Positions 24,803 through 33,080 of a stretch of 64,000 nt of DNA are shown here, piece by piece; position 1 is the first letter of the stretch; each line of letters opens with the position of its first letter. The stretch is from positions 1 through 64,000 of the forward strand of contig CAIXPF010000034.1 of assembly GCA_903921205.1 (NCBI GenBank). Direction: 5' to 3'. The stretch is from an uncultured Acidimicrobiia bacterium. GTDB taxonomy: Bacteria > Actinomycetota > Acidimicrobiia > Acidimicrobiales > CAIXPF01. The notes below the pieces were generated by a model. That model saw only the letters and a program-made list of their open reading frames with translations. It ran no database searches and was not told the origin of the DNA. The translations under genes and the position numbers were made by a program.

Positions 24803-25477
24803 ATGCCGATCGAGCCGCCGCCGACGCCCTGGGTGTTCCCGCCCCTCGAGCAGGCCGACGAATCGGGCGTCGTCGGGGTGGGCGCCGACCTCGAACCCGG
24901 CACGTTGCTGCACGCCTACCGCAACGGGATCTTCCCGATGCACGTCCGGCGGAACAAGCTCGGCTGGTGGTCACCGGACCCACGTGGGGTCCTCCTGCAC
25001 GGCGAGCTCACCGTGAGCCGGTCGCTGCGCAAGGCCATGGGCCGCTTCGAGATCCGCATCGACACCGCCTTCCGGGACGTGATGCTCTCCTGCGCCGACC
25101 CACGGCGACCGCATGCCTGGATCAACCGGGACATCGTGCGGGCCTACACCAAGCTGCACACATTGGGCTGGGCGCACTCCGTGGAGACCTGGCGCGACGG
25201 CCGGTTGGTGGGCGGGTTGTACGGGGTGGCCATCGGCGGCCTCTTCGCCGGCGAATCGATGTTCCACCGGGAGACCGATGCCTCCAAGGCGGCCCTCGTC
25301 GCCCTGATCAGCCTGCTCGACGACCATCCCGACACCCTGGTGGACTGCCAGTGGCTCACTCCGCACCTGGCGTCGCTCGGCGCGGTGGCGCTGCCCCGCG
25401 AGCAGTACATCGAGCGGCTCCGACGGGCCCTCGCACGCCCGCTGCCCGACGGGTTGCCGACCCTGCCCGCCACCTGA
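24803..25477 (+). CDS. aat: Leucyl/phenylalanyl-tRNA-protein transferase
   Basis: A 224-residue enzyme adding Leu or Phe from aminoacyl-tRNA to N-terminal Lys or Arg of proteins, marking them for ClpS/ClpAP degradation (bacterial N-degron pathway). Conserved landmarks are GTLLHAYRNGIFPM (near 33-46), WWSPDPRGVL, GLYGVAIGGLFAGESMFH near 145 and DCQWLTPHLASLGA near 185. The length is the usual one. ATG 24803 lies 7 nt after CACACT, a variant of the leaderless box. No clp gene is adjacent. Confidence 0.92.
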   Translation: MPIEPPPTPWVFPPLEQADESGVVGVGADLEPGTLLHAYRNGIFPMHVRRNKLGWWSPDPRGVLLHGELTVSRSLRKAMGRFEIRIDTAFRDVMLSCADPRRPHAWINRDIVRAYTKLHTLGWAHSVETWRDGRLVGGLYGVAIGGLFAGESMFHRETDASKAALVALISLLDDHPDTLVDCQWLTPHLASLGAVALPREQYIERLRRALARPLPDGLPTLPAT

Positions 25478-25562
25478 GAACGGCCCGGCGCACGAGCCGC
25501 CACCGGACCGCCGGACCGGGCCTGGCTCGCCGCCGGGCTGCCGCGGCGTTCACAATGGCGAC

Positions 25563-27524
25563 ATGGCACCGCGCGAACAACCGTGGCTCATGCGTACGTA
25601 CTCCGGGCACTCGACGGCGCGGGCGTCGAACACGCTCTACCGGACCAACCTGGCCAAGGGCCAGACCGGGCTGTCGATCGCCTTCGACCTGCCCACCCAG
25701 ACCGGCTACGACCCCGATGCGCCGCAGGCCAAGGGCGAGGTCGGCAAGGTCGGCGTGCCGGTGTCGCACCTCGGCCATCTGCGCACCCTGCTCGAGTCGA
25801 TCCCGCTCGACCGGATGAACACGTCCATGACCATCAACGCCACCGCCGCGTGGCTGTTGGGGCTCTACGTGGCCAACGCCGCCGAGCAGGGCGTCGAGCC
25901 GGCGCTGCTGCGCGGCACCACCCAGAACGACATCGTCAAGGAGTACCTGTCGCGCGGGACCTACATCTTCCCGCCGGCGCAGTCGCGGCGGCTGATCGTG
26001 GACATGGTCGCCTACTGCCACCATCACATCCCCCACTGGAACCCCATCAACGTCTGCTCGTACCACCTGCAGGAGGCGGGCGCGACGCCGGTTCAGGAAC
26101 TGGCCTTCGCCCTGGCCACGGCCATCGACGTGCTCGACGCGGTCAAGGCCTCCGGCCAGGTCGACGACGACGGGTTCCCGGCGGTGTTCGCCTCCATCTC
26201 GTTCTTCTGCAACGCCGGCATCCGCTTCGTCGAGGAGGTCTGCAAGATGCGGGCCTTCACCGCCATGTGGGACCGCATCGGTCTCGAGCGCTACGGCGTC
26301 ACCGATGCCAAGGCCCGCCGGTTCCGCTACGGGGTGCAGGTCAACTCGCTGGGCCTGACCGAGGCCCAGCCGGAGAACAACGTCCAGCGCATCGTGCTCG
26401 AGATGCTCGGCGTGTCGCTGTCCAAGCGGGCCCGGGCACGGTCCATCCAGCTGCCGGCCTGGAACGAGGCCCTCGGGCTGCCCACCCCGTGGGACCAGCA
26501 GTGGTCGCTGCGGATGCAGCAGGTCCTGGCCTTCGAGAGCGACCTGCTCGAGTACGACGACATCTTCGACGGCTCCACGGTGATCGAGGCCCGCACCGCG
26601 GAGCTCATCGAGGCGGCCCAGGCGGAGCTCGACGAGGTCCTGGCCCTCGGCGGGGCCTTCGCCGCTATCGAGGAGCTCAAGGGCCGGTTGGTGCAGTCCC
26701 ACACCGAACGGGTGCGGCGCATCGAGGGCGGCGAGCAGATGGTGGTCGGGGTCAACGCCTACATCGAGAGCGAGGCATCGGCCCTCGCCGGTGACGGTGA
26801 GGCCCGTATCCAGAAGGTCGACCCGGCTGTCGAGGCCGAATTGGTGGCCGACCTCGCCGCCTGGCGGGCGGACCGCGATGCCGCCGCGGTCGGCGCTGCG
26901 CTCGAGGAACTGCGCCGGGTCGCCGCCTCCGACGAGAACATCATGGCGGCCACCATCGCCTTCGCCGCCGCCGGCGGCACCACCGGCGAATGGGCCGATG
27001 CCCTGCGCGAGGTGTTCGGCGAGTACCGGGCACCGACCGGGGTGGCCGCCGCCGTCGGTCGTCGCCGCACCGAGTCGCTCACCGAGGTGGCCCGCCGGGT
27101 GCAGCAGATCGACGGGGGCCCGCCGCGCCTGCTGGTGGCCAAGCCCGGCCTCGACGGACACTCGAACGGGGCCGAGCAGGTTGCCGTCGCGGCCCGCGAC
27201 GCCGGCATGGAGGTCATCTACCAGGGCATCCGCCTGACCCCGGCCCAGATCGCGGCCACCGCACGCGACGAGGACCCCGACGTCATCGGCCTGTCGATCC
27301 TGTCGGGCTCGCACCTGTCCCTCGTCCCGGAGGTGCTGCGACTGGTCCGCGCCGAGGGCTGCGACGCCCCGTTGATCGTCGGCGGCATCATCCCCGAGGA
27401 GGACCGGCCACAGCTGCTCGCCGCCGGCGTCGCCGCGGTCTACACCCCGAAGGACTTCGAGTTCGGCCGCATCATGGGCGACATCGCCGACCTGGCGGTC
27501 GCGCACCGGGCCGCCGGCGGCTGA
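25563..27524 (+). CDS. ecm: B12-dependent acyl-CoA mutase, ethylmalonyl-CoA mutase type
   Basis: A 653-residue cobalamin mutase. The N-terminal TIM-barrel region reads WLMRTYSGHSTARASN, then the substrate region FDLPTQTGYD and MNTSMTINATAAWLLGLY. The C-terminal B12-binding domain has DGHSNG near residue 534 with LSGSH downstream. The single-chain size and the segments GTTQNDIVKEYLSRGTYIFP and QPENNVQRIV fit ethylmalonyl-CoA mutase (MeaA/Ecm) better than the larger methylmalonyl-CoA mutase. That would isomerise (2R)-ethylmalonyl-CoA to methylsuccinyl-CoA in the ethylmalonyl-CoA pathway. Crotonyl-CoA carboxylase/reductase is not in the window. ATG 25563 follows CACAAT by 6 nt. Confidence 0.85.
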   Translation: MAPREQPWLMRTYSGHSTARASNTLYRTNLAKGQTGLSIAFDLPTQTGYDPDAPQAKGEVGKVGVPVSHLGHLRTLLESIPLDRMNTSMTINATAAWLLGLYVANAAEQGVEPALLRGTTQNDIVKEYLSRGTYIFPPAQSRRLIVDMVAYCHHHIPHWNPINVCSYHLQEAGATPVQELAFALATAIDVLDAVKASGQVDDDGFPAVFASISFFCNAGIRFVEEVCKMRAFTAMWDRIGLERYGVTDAKARRFRYGVQVNSLGLTEAQPENNVQRIVLEMLGVSLSKRARARSIQLPAWNEALGLPTPWDQQWSLRMQQVLAFESDLLEYDDIFDGSTVIEARTAELIEAAQAELDEVLALGGAFAAIEELKGRLVQSHTERVRRIEGGEQMVVGVNAYIESEASALAGDGEARIQKVDPAVEAELVADLAAWRADRDAAAVGAALEELRRVAASDENIMAATIAFAAAGGTTGEWADALREVFGEYRAPTGVAAAVGRRRTESLTEVARRVQQIDGGPPRLLVAKPGLDGHSNGAEQVAVAARDAGMEVIYQGIRLTPAQIAATARDEDPDVIGLSILSGSHLSLVPEVLRLVRAEGCDAPLIVGGIIPEEDRPQLLAAGVAAVYTPKDFEFGRIMGDIADLAVAHRAAGG

Positions 27525-27532
27525 CCGGACCG

Positions 27533-27604
27533 GGACCCGACCCGACCCGACCTGACCTGACCTGACGGTCGGGGACGGGGTCGGGGTCGGGGTCGGGGTC
27601 GGGT
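27533..27604. repeat. Complementary simple repeats, potential long hairpin after ecm
   Basis: GACCC/GACCT pentamers are followed by repeated GGGGTC-type hexamers. The two halves are complementary and can fold back into a long, slippable stem between ecm and the GGDEF gene. It may act as a terminator. Confidence 0.6.
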
Positions 27605-27693
27605 CTCCTCCCGGCAGGGGATTCTGCCCGTCCTGACCGGTCAACCCCGACGGTCACCTTCAGCTCGGCCCCCCGGCGGCCGATGCACGATCC

Positions 27694-28524
27694 GTGCAAG
27701 CACAGGGACTGCAATCGGTACTGGTGGGCGCCCTCGGCGCGGTAACGGGGGTCGCAGCCGTGGCCACCGCCCAACCGCTGTTGGGGCTGGCCGCCGGCGG
27801 ACTGGCCCTCGGGGCCGGCGTGATGGGCCGCAAGGGATCGTCCGCGACCACCGCGGTCGCCACCACCGACCCCGCCCTCGACGCCGTGCGGATCACCGAG
27901 CTCGACGAGGAGCTCACCATGGCCCGGCTGCGCGAACAAGCCATGCAGCAGCGCATCGAGCTGTTGGAGAACGCAGCGCGCGCCGCAGCGTCGAGCGCGG
28001 CGGGCATGGCGCCCGGCCCGCTGAGCCAGACCGGGCCGACCAACACCCGCGCCGGCCAGCACCTGCTGACCGACGCCTTGACCGGGTTGTTCAGCGAGGC
28101 CTACTTCGAGGTCGCTCTCGAGGCCCGCATCGCCGCAGCCCGCCGTCGCCTGCGCCCGGTGGCACTGGTCCTGCTCGACGTCGTCGAGGGCCGGCCCTCG
28201 GAGATCACCAAAGCCGCCAACGCCGACCTCGTCACCTCCGCCCTGCGCCGGACCCTGCGCGAGGCCGACACCGCCTGTCGCCTCGACGACGGCCGCTATG
28301 CGCTCGTGCTCGAGGACACCCCCGAGAACGGCGCCATCTGGACCGTGGAACGGATCCGCAACCACCTCGCCGAGTCCGGCACCGCCCACACCGTATGGGC
28401 CGGCGTGGCCTGCTACCCGGCCCATGCCTTCGACAAGGTCGAGATCCTCAGCCAGGCCGAGGAGGCCTTGCGCCAGGCCCGGTCGTGGGCCCAGGACCGT
28501 ATCGAGATCGCCACCGCCGACTGA
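27694..28524 (+). CDS. Degenerate GGDEF-domain protein
   Basis: A 276-residue protein. A hydrophobic N-terminal region (VLVGALGAVTGVAAVATAQP and LLGLAAGGLALGAGVM) suggests a membrane hairpin or anchor. A coiled-coil region follows near 70-95 (ELDEELTMARLREQAMQQRI), then a GGDEF-fold domain from about residue 125. The family opening LTDALTGLFSEAYF is present, but the catalytic GGDEF loop is replaced by LDDGRYALVLED. Diguanylate cyclase activity is therefore unlikely and a structural or sensory role is more probable. GTG 27694 is the track start; no clear box or Shine-Dalgarno supports it. Confidence 0.7.
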   Translation: MQAQGLQSVLVGALGAVTGVAAVATAQPLLGLAAGGLALGAGVMGRKGSSATTAVATTDPALDAVRITELDEELTMARLREQAMQQRIELLENAARAAASSAAGMAPGPLSQTGPTNTRAGQHLLTDALTGLFSEAYFEVALEARIAAARRRLRPVALVLLDVVEGRPSEITKAANADLVTSALRRTLREADTACRLDDGRYALVLEDTPENGAIWTVERIRNHLAESGTAHTVWAGVACYPAHAFDKVEILSQAEEALRQARSWAQDRIEIATAD

Positions 28525-28530
28525 CCCCGG

Positions 28531-29409
28531 TCAGTCGGGCAGGCCGACCACCGCCTCCTGCGCGGCAGCGGCCACCTGCCGGCCGTCCGGCGTGACGAAG
28601 CGGCCTCGTACCAGGCCGCGGCCACCGGCGGTGCGATCGACCTCCTGGTCGAAGCGCAGCCAACCGTCGGCACGGGCCGGTTCGTGGAACCACATGCTGT
28701 GGTCGAGGCTGACCGAGCTCACCCCGTGGTCGAGCCAGCGGTAGCCGTGGCAGAGGATGGCCAGGTCGGCCAGCGTCTTGTCGGACATCCAGGCGAGCAG
28801 CGCGCCGTGCAGCAGCGGGTCCGCACCCGGCACCGAGCCGCGCAGGCGCATCCACATCCGCAGCTGGCCCGTGACCACGGCGCCGCGCTCCGCCGGTGGT
28901 GCCTGCTCGAAGGTGACCTCGATGGCGGTGGTCTCGCTCGGCCACGGGTGGTCGGGGTTGTCGGTGCCCGCCATCGTCCAACCGATGTAGTCGGTGAGGC
29001 TCGCCGGGTCGACGGCGTCGGTGGCTGCGTCGGGGGTGTCGGCCAGGGCCTGGTAGCTCGCCCCCGGTTGGTCGACGGTGAAGCCGGCCAGCTGCCGGAA
29101 GATCTCCCGTCCCTGCTGGGTGACGACCACCTGGCGATGGTGGTAGTTGCGGCCGTCCCGGATGGCCTCGACCGCGAAGTCCAGCGGCTTGGTGGGGTCA
29201 CCGGGCCGCAGGAAGTAGGCGTGCAGCGAGTGGGGAACCCGCTCCGCCGGGGTGGTCCGGCCTGCTGCGATCAACGCCTGGGCAACCAGCTGGCCGCCGA
29301 AGAGGGCCCGGGTACGACCCTTGGGCGAGCCGCCCCGGAAACCGAGCGGGCCGTCCGGCTGCAGGTCGAGCAGGTCGAGCAACTCCTCGAACTCGGGCGA
29401 CGATTCCAT
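28531..29409 (-). CDS. tesB: Acyl-CoA thioesterase II (TesB family)
   Basis: A 292-residue double-hotdog thioesterase hydrolysing acyl-CoA to free acid and CoA. Hotdog 1 includes ALFGGQLVAQALIAAGRT and HSLHAYFLRPGDP; hotdog 2 includes LLHGALLAWMSDKTLADLAI and VSSVSLDHSMWFHEP. The downstream catalytic triad of the family (Asp, Ser/Thr, Gln) appears as Asp in MSDKTL, Ser in VSLDHS and Gln in RFDQEV. ATG 29409 follows a TACCGT box by 6 nt. The EamA-type gene follows the same strand upstream. Confidence 0.9.
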   Translation of the reverse strand: MESSPEFEELLDLLDLQPDGPLGFRGGSPKGRTRALFGGQLVAQALIAAGRTTPAERVPHSLHAYFLRPGDPTKPLDFAVEAIRDGRNYHHRQVVVTQQGREIFRQLAGFTVDQPGASYQALADTPDAATDAVDPASLTDYIGWTMAGTDNPDHPWPSETTAIEVTFEQAPPAERGAVVTGQLRMWMRLRGSVPGADPLLHGALLAWMSDKTLADLAILCHGYRWLDHGVSSVSLDHSMWFHEPARADGWLRFDQEVDRTAGGRGLVRGRFVTPDGRQVAAAAQEAVVGLPD

Positions 29410-29415
29410 GGGAGC

Positions 29416-29421
29416 ACGGTA
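29416..29421 (-). promoter_or_regulatory. -10 box TACCGT, leaderless type
   Basis: Minus-strand TACCGT ends 6 nt before ATG 29409 of the thioesterase gene. Confidence 0.55.
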
Positions 29422-29482
29422 GGCGGGCCGGGACCGGACGATCCACCACGGGTCCCCGGCGCCGCCACCCGCTGCGACCGAC

Positions 29483-30478
29483 TCACGCCGACGCGGCGCT
29501 GCCCCGCACCGCCAACGCGGCCACCACCGCGGCCACCCCGATCGCTTCCGCCGTTGACGGACGCTGGCCGAGCACCACCGCACCGACCAGGGTGGCGGTC
29601 GCCGGCAGCAGGGTGGACAGCAGCGCGAACCGCGCCGCGGGGACCCGAGCCAGGACCACTTGGTCCAAGGCGTAGGGCACGACGTTGGAGCACAACGCCA
29701 CCGCGGCACAGGCCAGCAGCGCTGCGGCGAACGCCCGGTCGGGGGGACCGTGGCCCACCAGACCGGAAAGCCCGACCGGTGCCACGACCACTGCGGCGAA
29801 CACCGTCGATCGGGCCAGGCCATCGAGACCGGCGGAGGCCCCGGCGGCGCTCACCCGGCGGCCCCACACGATGTACCCGGCCCACATTGCGGCCGAGGCG
29901 AGTGCGAACCCGACCCCGGCGGCGTTGCCCGCCCATTCCACATCGGCCAGCAGCACCACCCCGCACCCGGCCAACGCCACCGCCACCAGGTCGCGCGGCC
30001 GGCGGCTGCCCAAGGCCGCGACGCTGATCGGGCCGCTGAACTCGATGGCCACCGCAGTCCCCAAGGGCAACCGGGCGATCGCCAGGTAGAACGACAGGTT
30101 CATCAGCCCCAGGGCCGCACCGAAGCAGGCCAGGTCGATCCGTTGCCTGCGGGTCGTGGCGCGCCAGCGTGGACGGCGCCACGCCACCAGGGCCAACGCC
30201 GACCACGACAGACGCAGCCAGGCGACCGCCGGGGAACCGAGGCGACCGAACAGCTCCACAGCCAACGCCGCCCCGACGTACTGGGTGACCGCCCCGGCCA
30301 TCACGAGGGCGGGGGCCCAGGTGACCAGCTTCGACCGACCGGCCGTCTCCCCCGTGGCCCCCGTCGACCCGGGCGAACCCGGGTCGGACCCCGGCTCGCT
30401 CAGCCCCGGTCCCGTCGGGGCAGCTGCACCACGGCCTCGCCCGGCATCAGCACGTTGCCGTCGGGGTCCTGCTCCCAC
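29483..30478 (-). CDS. EamA/DMT-superfamily transporter
   Basis: A membrane protein of up to 331 residues with about ten helices in two EamA repeats, resembling RhtA-type amino-acid or metabolite exporters. Recognisable parts are LVAWRRPRWRATTRRQRIDL between helices, LPLGTAVAIEFSGPISVAALGSRR in the first repeat and VVLGQRPSTAEAIGVAAVV at the end. The start is unclear. GTG 30478 overlaps the upstream MaoC gene by 79 bp and adds a disordered tail, while the only other in-frame starts (ATG and GTG in LVMAGAVTQY) would cut the first helix. The substrate is unknown. Confidence 0.75.
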   Translation of the reverse strand: MGAGPRRQRADAGRGRGAAAPTGPGLSEPGSDPGSPGSTGATGETAGRSKLVTWAPALVMAGAVTQYVGAALAVELFGRLGSPAVAWLRLSWSALALVAWRRPRWRATTRRQRIDLACFGAALGLMNLSFYLAIARLPLGTAVAIEFSGPISVAALGSRRPRDLVAVALAGCGVVLLADVEWAGNAAGVGFALASAAMWAGYIVWGRRVSAAGASAGLDGLARSTVFAAVVVAPVGLSGLVGHGPPDRAFAAALLACAAVALCSNVVPYALDQVVLARVPAARFALLSTLLPATATLVGAVVLGQRPSTAEAIGVAAVVAALAVRGSAASA

Positions 30479-30831
30479 ACCTCGAGCGTGACCAGGTCGC
30501 CGTCGATCGCGATGACCCGGCCGTGGAACTCGTAGTCCCGCTCAGGCAGGGCGCTGGCCCGGTTCTGCCATTGCAGGGACCGCATCCGGCCCGCCGGGCC
30601 GGCCCAGTCGGTGACGTACTGGGACAGCCACGCGCCCTGCAGCGGGCCGTGCACGATGATGTCGGGGTGACCCTCGAAACGGGCGTAGTCCACGTCGTAG
30701 TGGATGCGGTGGGGGTTCCAGGTGGCCGCGCTGTAGAGGAACAGCTGCACCCGGCTGGCGTTGCGAACCACCGTCGGCAGGACCGCACCCGGAGCCAGCT
30801 CGTCGGCGTAGGGCTGCACGACAGCGCTCAT
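30400..30831 (-). CDS. MaoC-like hydratase, second subunit
   Basis: A 143-residue hotdog domain with the hydratase-2 pattern: AATWNPHRIHYDVDYAR near residues 36-52 carries the catalytic Asp/His region, and GHPDIIVHGPLQGAWL the following helix. It would hydrate 2-enoyl-CoA or dehydrate (3R)-hydroxyacyl thioesters. Its ATG overlaps the stop of the upstream MaoC-like gene (ATGA), so the two chains probably form a heterodimer as in the HadAB/HadBC enzymes. Acyl-CoA genes on both sides fit a role in fatty-acid or side-chain degradation. Confidence 0.82.
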   Translation of the reverse strand: MSAVVQPYADELAPGAVLPTVVRNASRVQLFLYSAATWNPHRIHYDVDYARFEGHPDIIVHGPLQGAWLSQYVTDWAGPAGRMRSLQWQNRASALPERDYEFHGRVIAIDGDLVTLEVWEQDPDGNVLMPGEAVVQLPRRDRG

Positions 30832-31322
30832 CGGGCGATGCCGATCTGTCGGGTCCGGGCGACGACCTCACCGGCGGCGGTGCGGTAGGTGATCTCGCGG
30901 GTGATGCGCACGAAGGGCCCCTTGCTGCCGTCCTTCTGGTCGATCGCGGCCAGTCGGGCCTCGCCGGTGATGACGTCGCCGGCGTGCACCGGTGCCACGA
31001 AGTCCCACTCCTCGCCGCCGAACATGATCCGGGCGACCTCGAGACGGATCGGCTTGTCCCCGACGAAGAGCCCGTCGATGCCGATGTCACCGAGCGGCCG
31101 GCCCTGCACCAGGGCGTAGGCGACGTAGGTGGGCGGGACCACCATCGTGCGATACCCGGCGGCATGCGCCGCGGTCTCGTCGAAGTAGATCGGGTTGAGG
31201 TCACCGACGGCCTGGGCGTACCGCTGCGAGCCCTCGGCGGTGACGGTGACGGTGACCGGCGGCGCGAGCAGCTCGCCCACCCGGGCCGCGGTCTCGGCCG
31301 GTATCAGAGAGGTTGTCGACAC
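30828..31322 (-). CDS. MaoC-like hydratase, first subunit (FAS1-like dehydratase)
   Basis: A 164-residue hotdog domain of the N-terminal MaoC/FAS1 dehydratase type: VTAEGSQRYAQAVGDLNPIY near 27-45, then the long insertion of this subunit class. It lacks an obvious Asp-x4-His catalytic pair, which in such complexes sits on the other chain. The GTG at 31322 is proposed because a TACGAT box lies 7 nt upstream on the minus strand; the track start (31382) adds 20 residues over that box. It is co-translated with the second subunit. Confidence 0.78.
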   Translation of the reverse strand: MSTTSLIPAETAARVGELLAPPVTVTVTAEGSQRYAQAVGDLNPIYFDETAAHAAGYRTMVVPPTYVAYALVQGRPLGDIGIDGLFVGDKPIRLEVARIMFGGEEWDFVAPVHAGDVITGEARLAAIDQKDGSKGPFVRITREITYRTAAGEVVARTRQIGIAR

Positions 31323-31329
31323 GACGCGC

Positions 31330-31335
31330 ATCGTA
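31330..31335 (-). promoter_or_regulatory. -10 box TACGAT, leaderless type
   Basis: Minus-strand TACGAT ends 7 nt before GTG 31322, moving the first MaoC subunit start 60 nt inside the track ORF. Confidence 0.5.
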
Positions 31336-31417
31336 CCGTCCGGCATCGTGGGACGCCCCGGCCCTCGCCACCACGACCACAACCCGCCGCCGGGATGAGC
31401 GGCGGCGGCGCAGCAAC

Positions 31418-31423
31418 TAGGTT
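31418..31423 (+). promoter_or_regulatory. -10 box TAGGTT, leaderless type
   Basis: TAGGTT ends 6 nt before ATG 31430 of the enoyl-CoA hydratase gene. Confidence 0.6.
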
Positions 31424-31429
31424 GCGGCC

Positions 31430-32275
31430 ATGCAGACGGGGACCTACTGCGGCTTCGAGGTGACCGGACACGATCCGGGCATCCAGCTCATCACCTTCAA
31501 CCGGCCCGAGCGGCTCAACGGCACCAGCTCGGCCATGAAACGCGACCTCATCGAGGTGCTCACCCAGACCCAGATGGACGACTCGGTCCGGGTGGTGGTG
31601 TTCACCGGCACCGGCAAGGGCTTCTGCGCCGGTGACACGATCGGCCCCGAGTACCGCGACGACCTGCCGGTCGCCACGGCCCGGCTCAACCCCGGCCACG
31701 AGCACGCACTGGGCACCTACGACGGGCTGCGCACCGTGTCCCAGGGGCTCAACCAGGCGGTGCGCAACCTCAACAAGATGACCGTCGCCGCCATCAACGG
31801 CTTCGCCATCCAGACCGGGCTCTCCCTGGCGCTGTGTTGCGACTTCCGCATCGCCGCCCGGGGGGCGAAGCTGGGCAGCGGCACCCTGCGTTACGGCCTG
31901 CTGCCCGACGAGGGCGGCCACTACCTGCTGGTGCAGCACCTCGGCCTGGCGCGGGCCATGGACTTCATGTTCCGCAAGCGCATCGTCACCGCCGATGAAG
32001 CCGCCGAGCTGGGGCTGGTCAACGAGGTCGTCGACCCCGACGACCTGCAGCGCTCTGCGATGGACCTTGCGATCGAGCTGGCCAACGGGCCGCAGGTGGC
32101 CATGCGACTGCTGAAGCGGGCCACCTACAACGCCGCGGACATGAGCTGGAACCAGGCCCTCGACGACATCGCCGTGCGCACCCCGATGGCCGATCACCAC
32201 CCCGACGCAGCCGAGGGCGGCGCGGCGTTCCTGCAGAAGCGGGCGCCGCAGTTCAACACCTGGCTGGGGTCATGA
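31430..32275 (+). CDS. Enoyl-CoA hydratase/isomerase (crotonase family)
   Basis: A 281-residue crotonase. The first oxyanion-hole segment is GKGFCAGDTIG near 63-73; the second is INGFAIQTGLSLALCCDFRIA near 123-143. The catalytic region reads LLPDEGGHYLL, keeping an acidic residue where hydratases have the second Glu. The length is slightly above the usual 260. It probably acts in beta-oxidation or side-chain degradation, with the substrate unknown. The leaderless start is set by TAGGTT. Its stop overlaps the ATG of a hotdog thioesterase gene, and it is divergent from the MaoC pair. Confidence 0.88.
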   Translation: MQTGTYCGFEVTGHDPGIQLITFNRPERLNGTSSAMKRDLIEVLTQTQMDDSVRVVVFTGTGKGFCAGDTIGPEYRDDLPVATARLNPGHEHALGTYDGLRTVSQGLNQAVRNLNKMTVAAINGFAIQTGLSLALCCDFRIAARGAKLGSGTLRYGLLPDEGGHYLLVQHLGLARAMDFMFRKRIVTADEAAELGLVNEVVDPDDLQRSAMDLAIELANGPQVAMRLLKRATYNAADMSWNQALDDIAVRTPMADHHPDAAEGGAAFLQKRAPQFNTWLGS

Positions 32276-33066
32276 ACACCAAGCCGGCCAAGGAGTACCC
32301 GCCCTCCGGCCACGTCCTGCGCCGGCTGTACATCTCGTTGATCCCCGACGAGCACGAGACCGGCGTGCTCTACAGCTCGATGCCCCTGCGGCCCGAGCTG
32401 TTCCTCGACGGGCACTTCCGGCTCTCGGCCATCGCCACCATGGTCGACATGGCCGCAGGGGTGATGTCGGTGGGCATCACCCAGCCGGACTGGACCGCGA
32501 CGTTCGACATGGCCACCCACCGCATCGGTGAGGCCGAACCGGGCAGCCTGGCCGAGGGCGTCACCCGGCTGGTTCGGGCGGGCAAGAACATCGTCGTGTC
32601 CGAGACCACGGTTTCCAGTGGCGGCCGGCCCATCGCCTACGTGGAGACCACCTACAGCCGGCTCCCCTGGCGGGAGGGAACCCTGGCGGCGGTGGGCATG
32701 GACCAGCCGCGGCACTTCGGTGAGGGTGAGGAACCGTTCACCGCGCCGCTCGCCGACACCATCGGCTTCCAACGCGCCGAACCGGGCATCGTGGAGTTCG
32801 ACCTCACGCCGCTGATCCGTAACAGCACCGGGTCGATCCAGGGCGGCGTCAGCGCCATGGCGGCGGAAGAGGCGGCACTGCACCTCGCCGGGCCGAGCTC
32901 GTCGCTGGAGTTCCTGCACCTGTACTACCTGGCCGCCGACCGATCCGGCCCCTACCGTTCGACCGCCACGGCACTGCGCGACACCCCGCACGGCACCACC
33001 GGCCGGGTGAAGCTGAGCGGCAGCGAACGGGTCGTGGTCCAGGGCACCTTCGTCGCCACCCGCTGA
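32272..33066 (+). CDS. PaaI-like double-hotdog thioesterase
   Basis: A 264-residue protein with two hotdog repeats. The first carries SAIATMVDMAAGVMSVGIT near residues 43-61 and the second STGSIQGGVSAMAAEEAALH near 183-202. This matches the PaaI/acyl-CoA thioesterase superfamily, although the catalytic acid of repeat 1 is represented by Asp in MVDMA and of repeat 2 by Glu in AAEEA. The ATG overlaps the crotonase stop codon, so both are translated together. It would release a product of the crotonase pathway from CoA; the substrate is unknown. Confidence 0.78.
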   Translation: MNTKPAKEYPPSGHVLRRLYISLIPDEHETGVLYSSMPLRPELFLDGHFRLSAIATMVDMAAGVMSVGITQPDWTATFDMATHRIGEAEPGSLAEGVTRLVRAGKNIVVSETTVSSGGRPIAYVETTYSRLPWREGTLAAVGMDQPRHFGEGEEPFTAPLADTIGFQRAEPGIVEFDLTPLIRNSTGSIQGGVSAMAAEEAALHLAGPSSSLEFLHLYYLAADRSGPYRSTATALRDTPHGTTGRVKLSGSERVVVQGTFVATR

Positions 33067-33080
33067 GCCCGCGAACCGCG

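Noticed and set aside
25563-27524. Methylmalonyl-CoA mutase large subunit as the name for the B12 mutase
   Set aside because: Its size (653 residues) and several segments fit the ethylmalonyl-CoA mutase group better. The distinction still needs a phylogeny.
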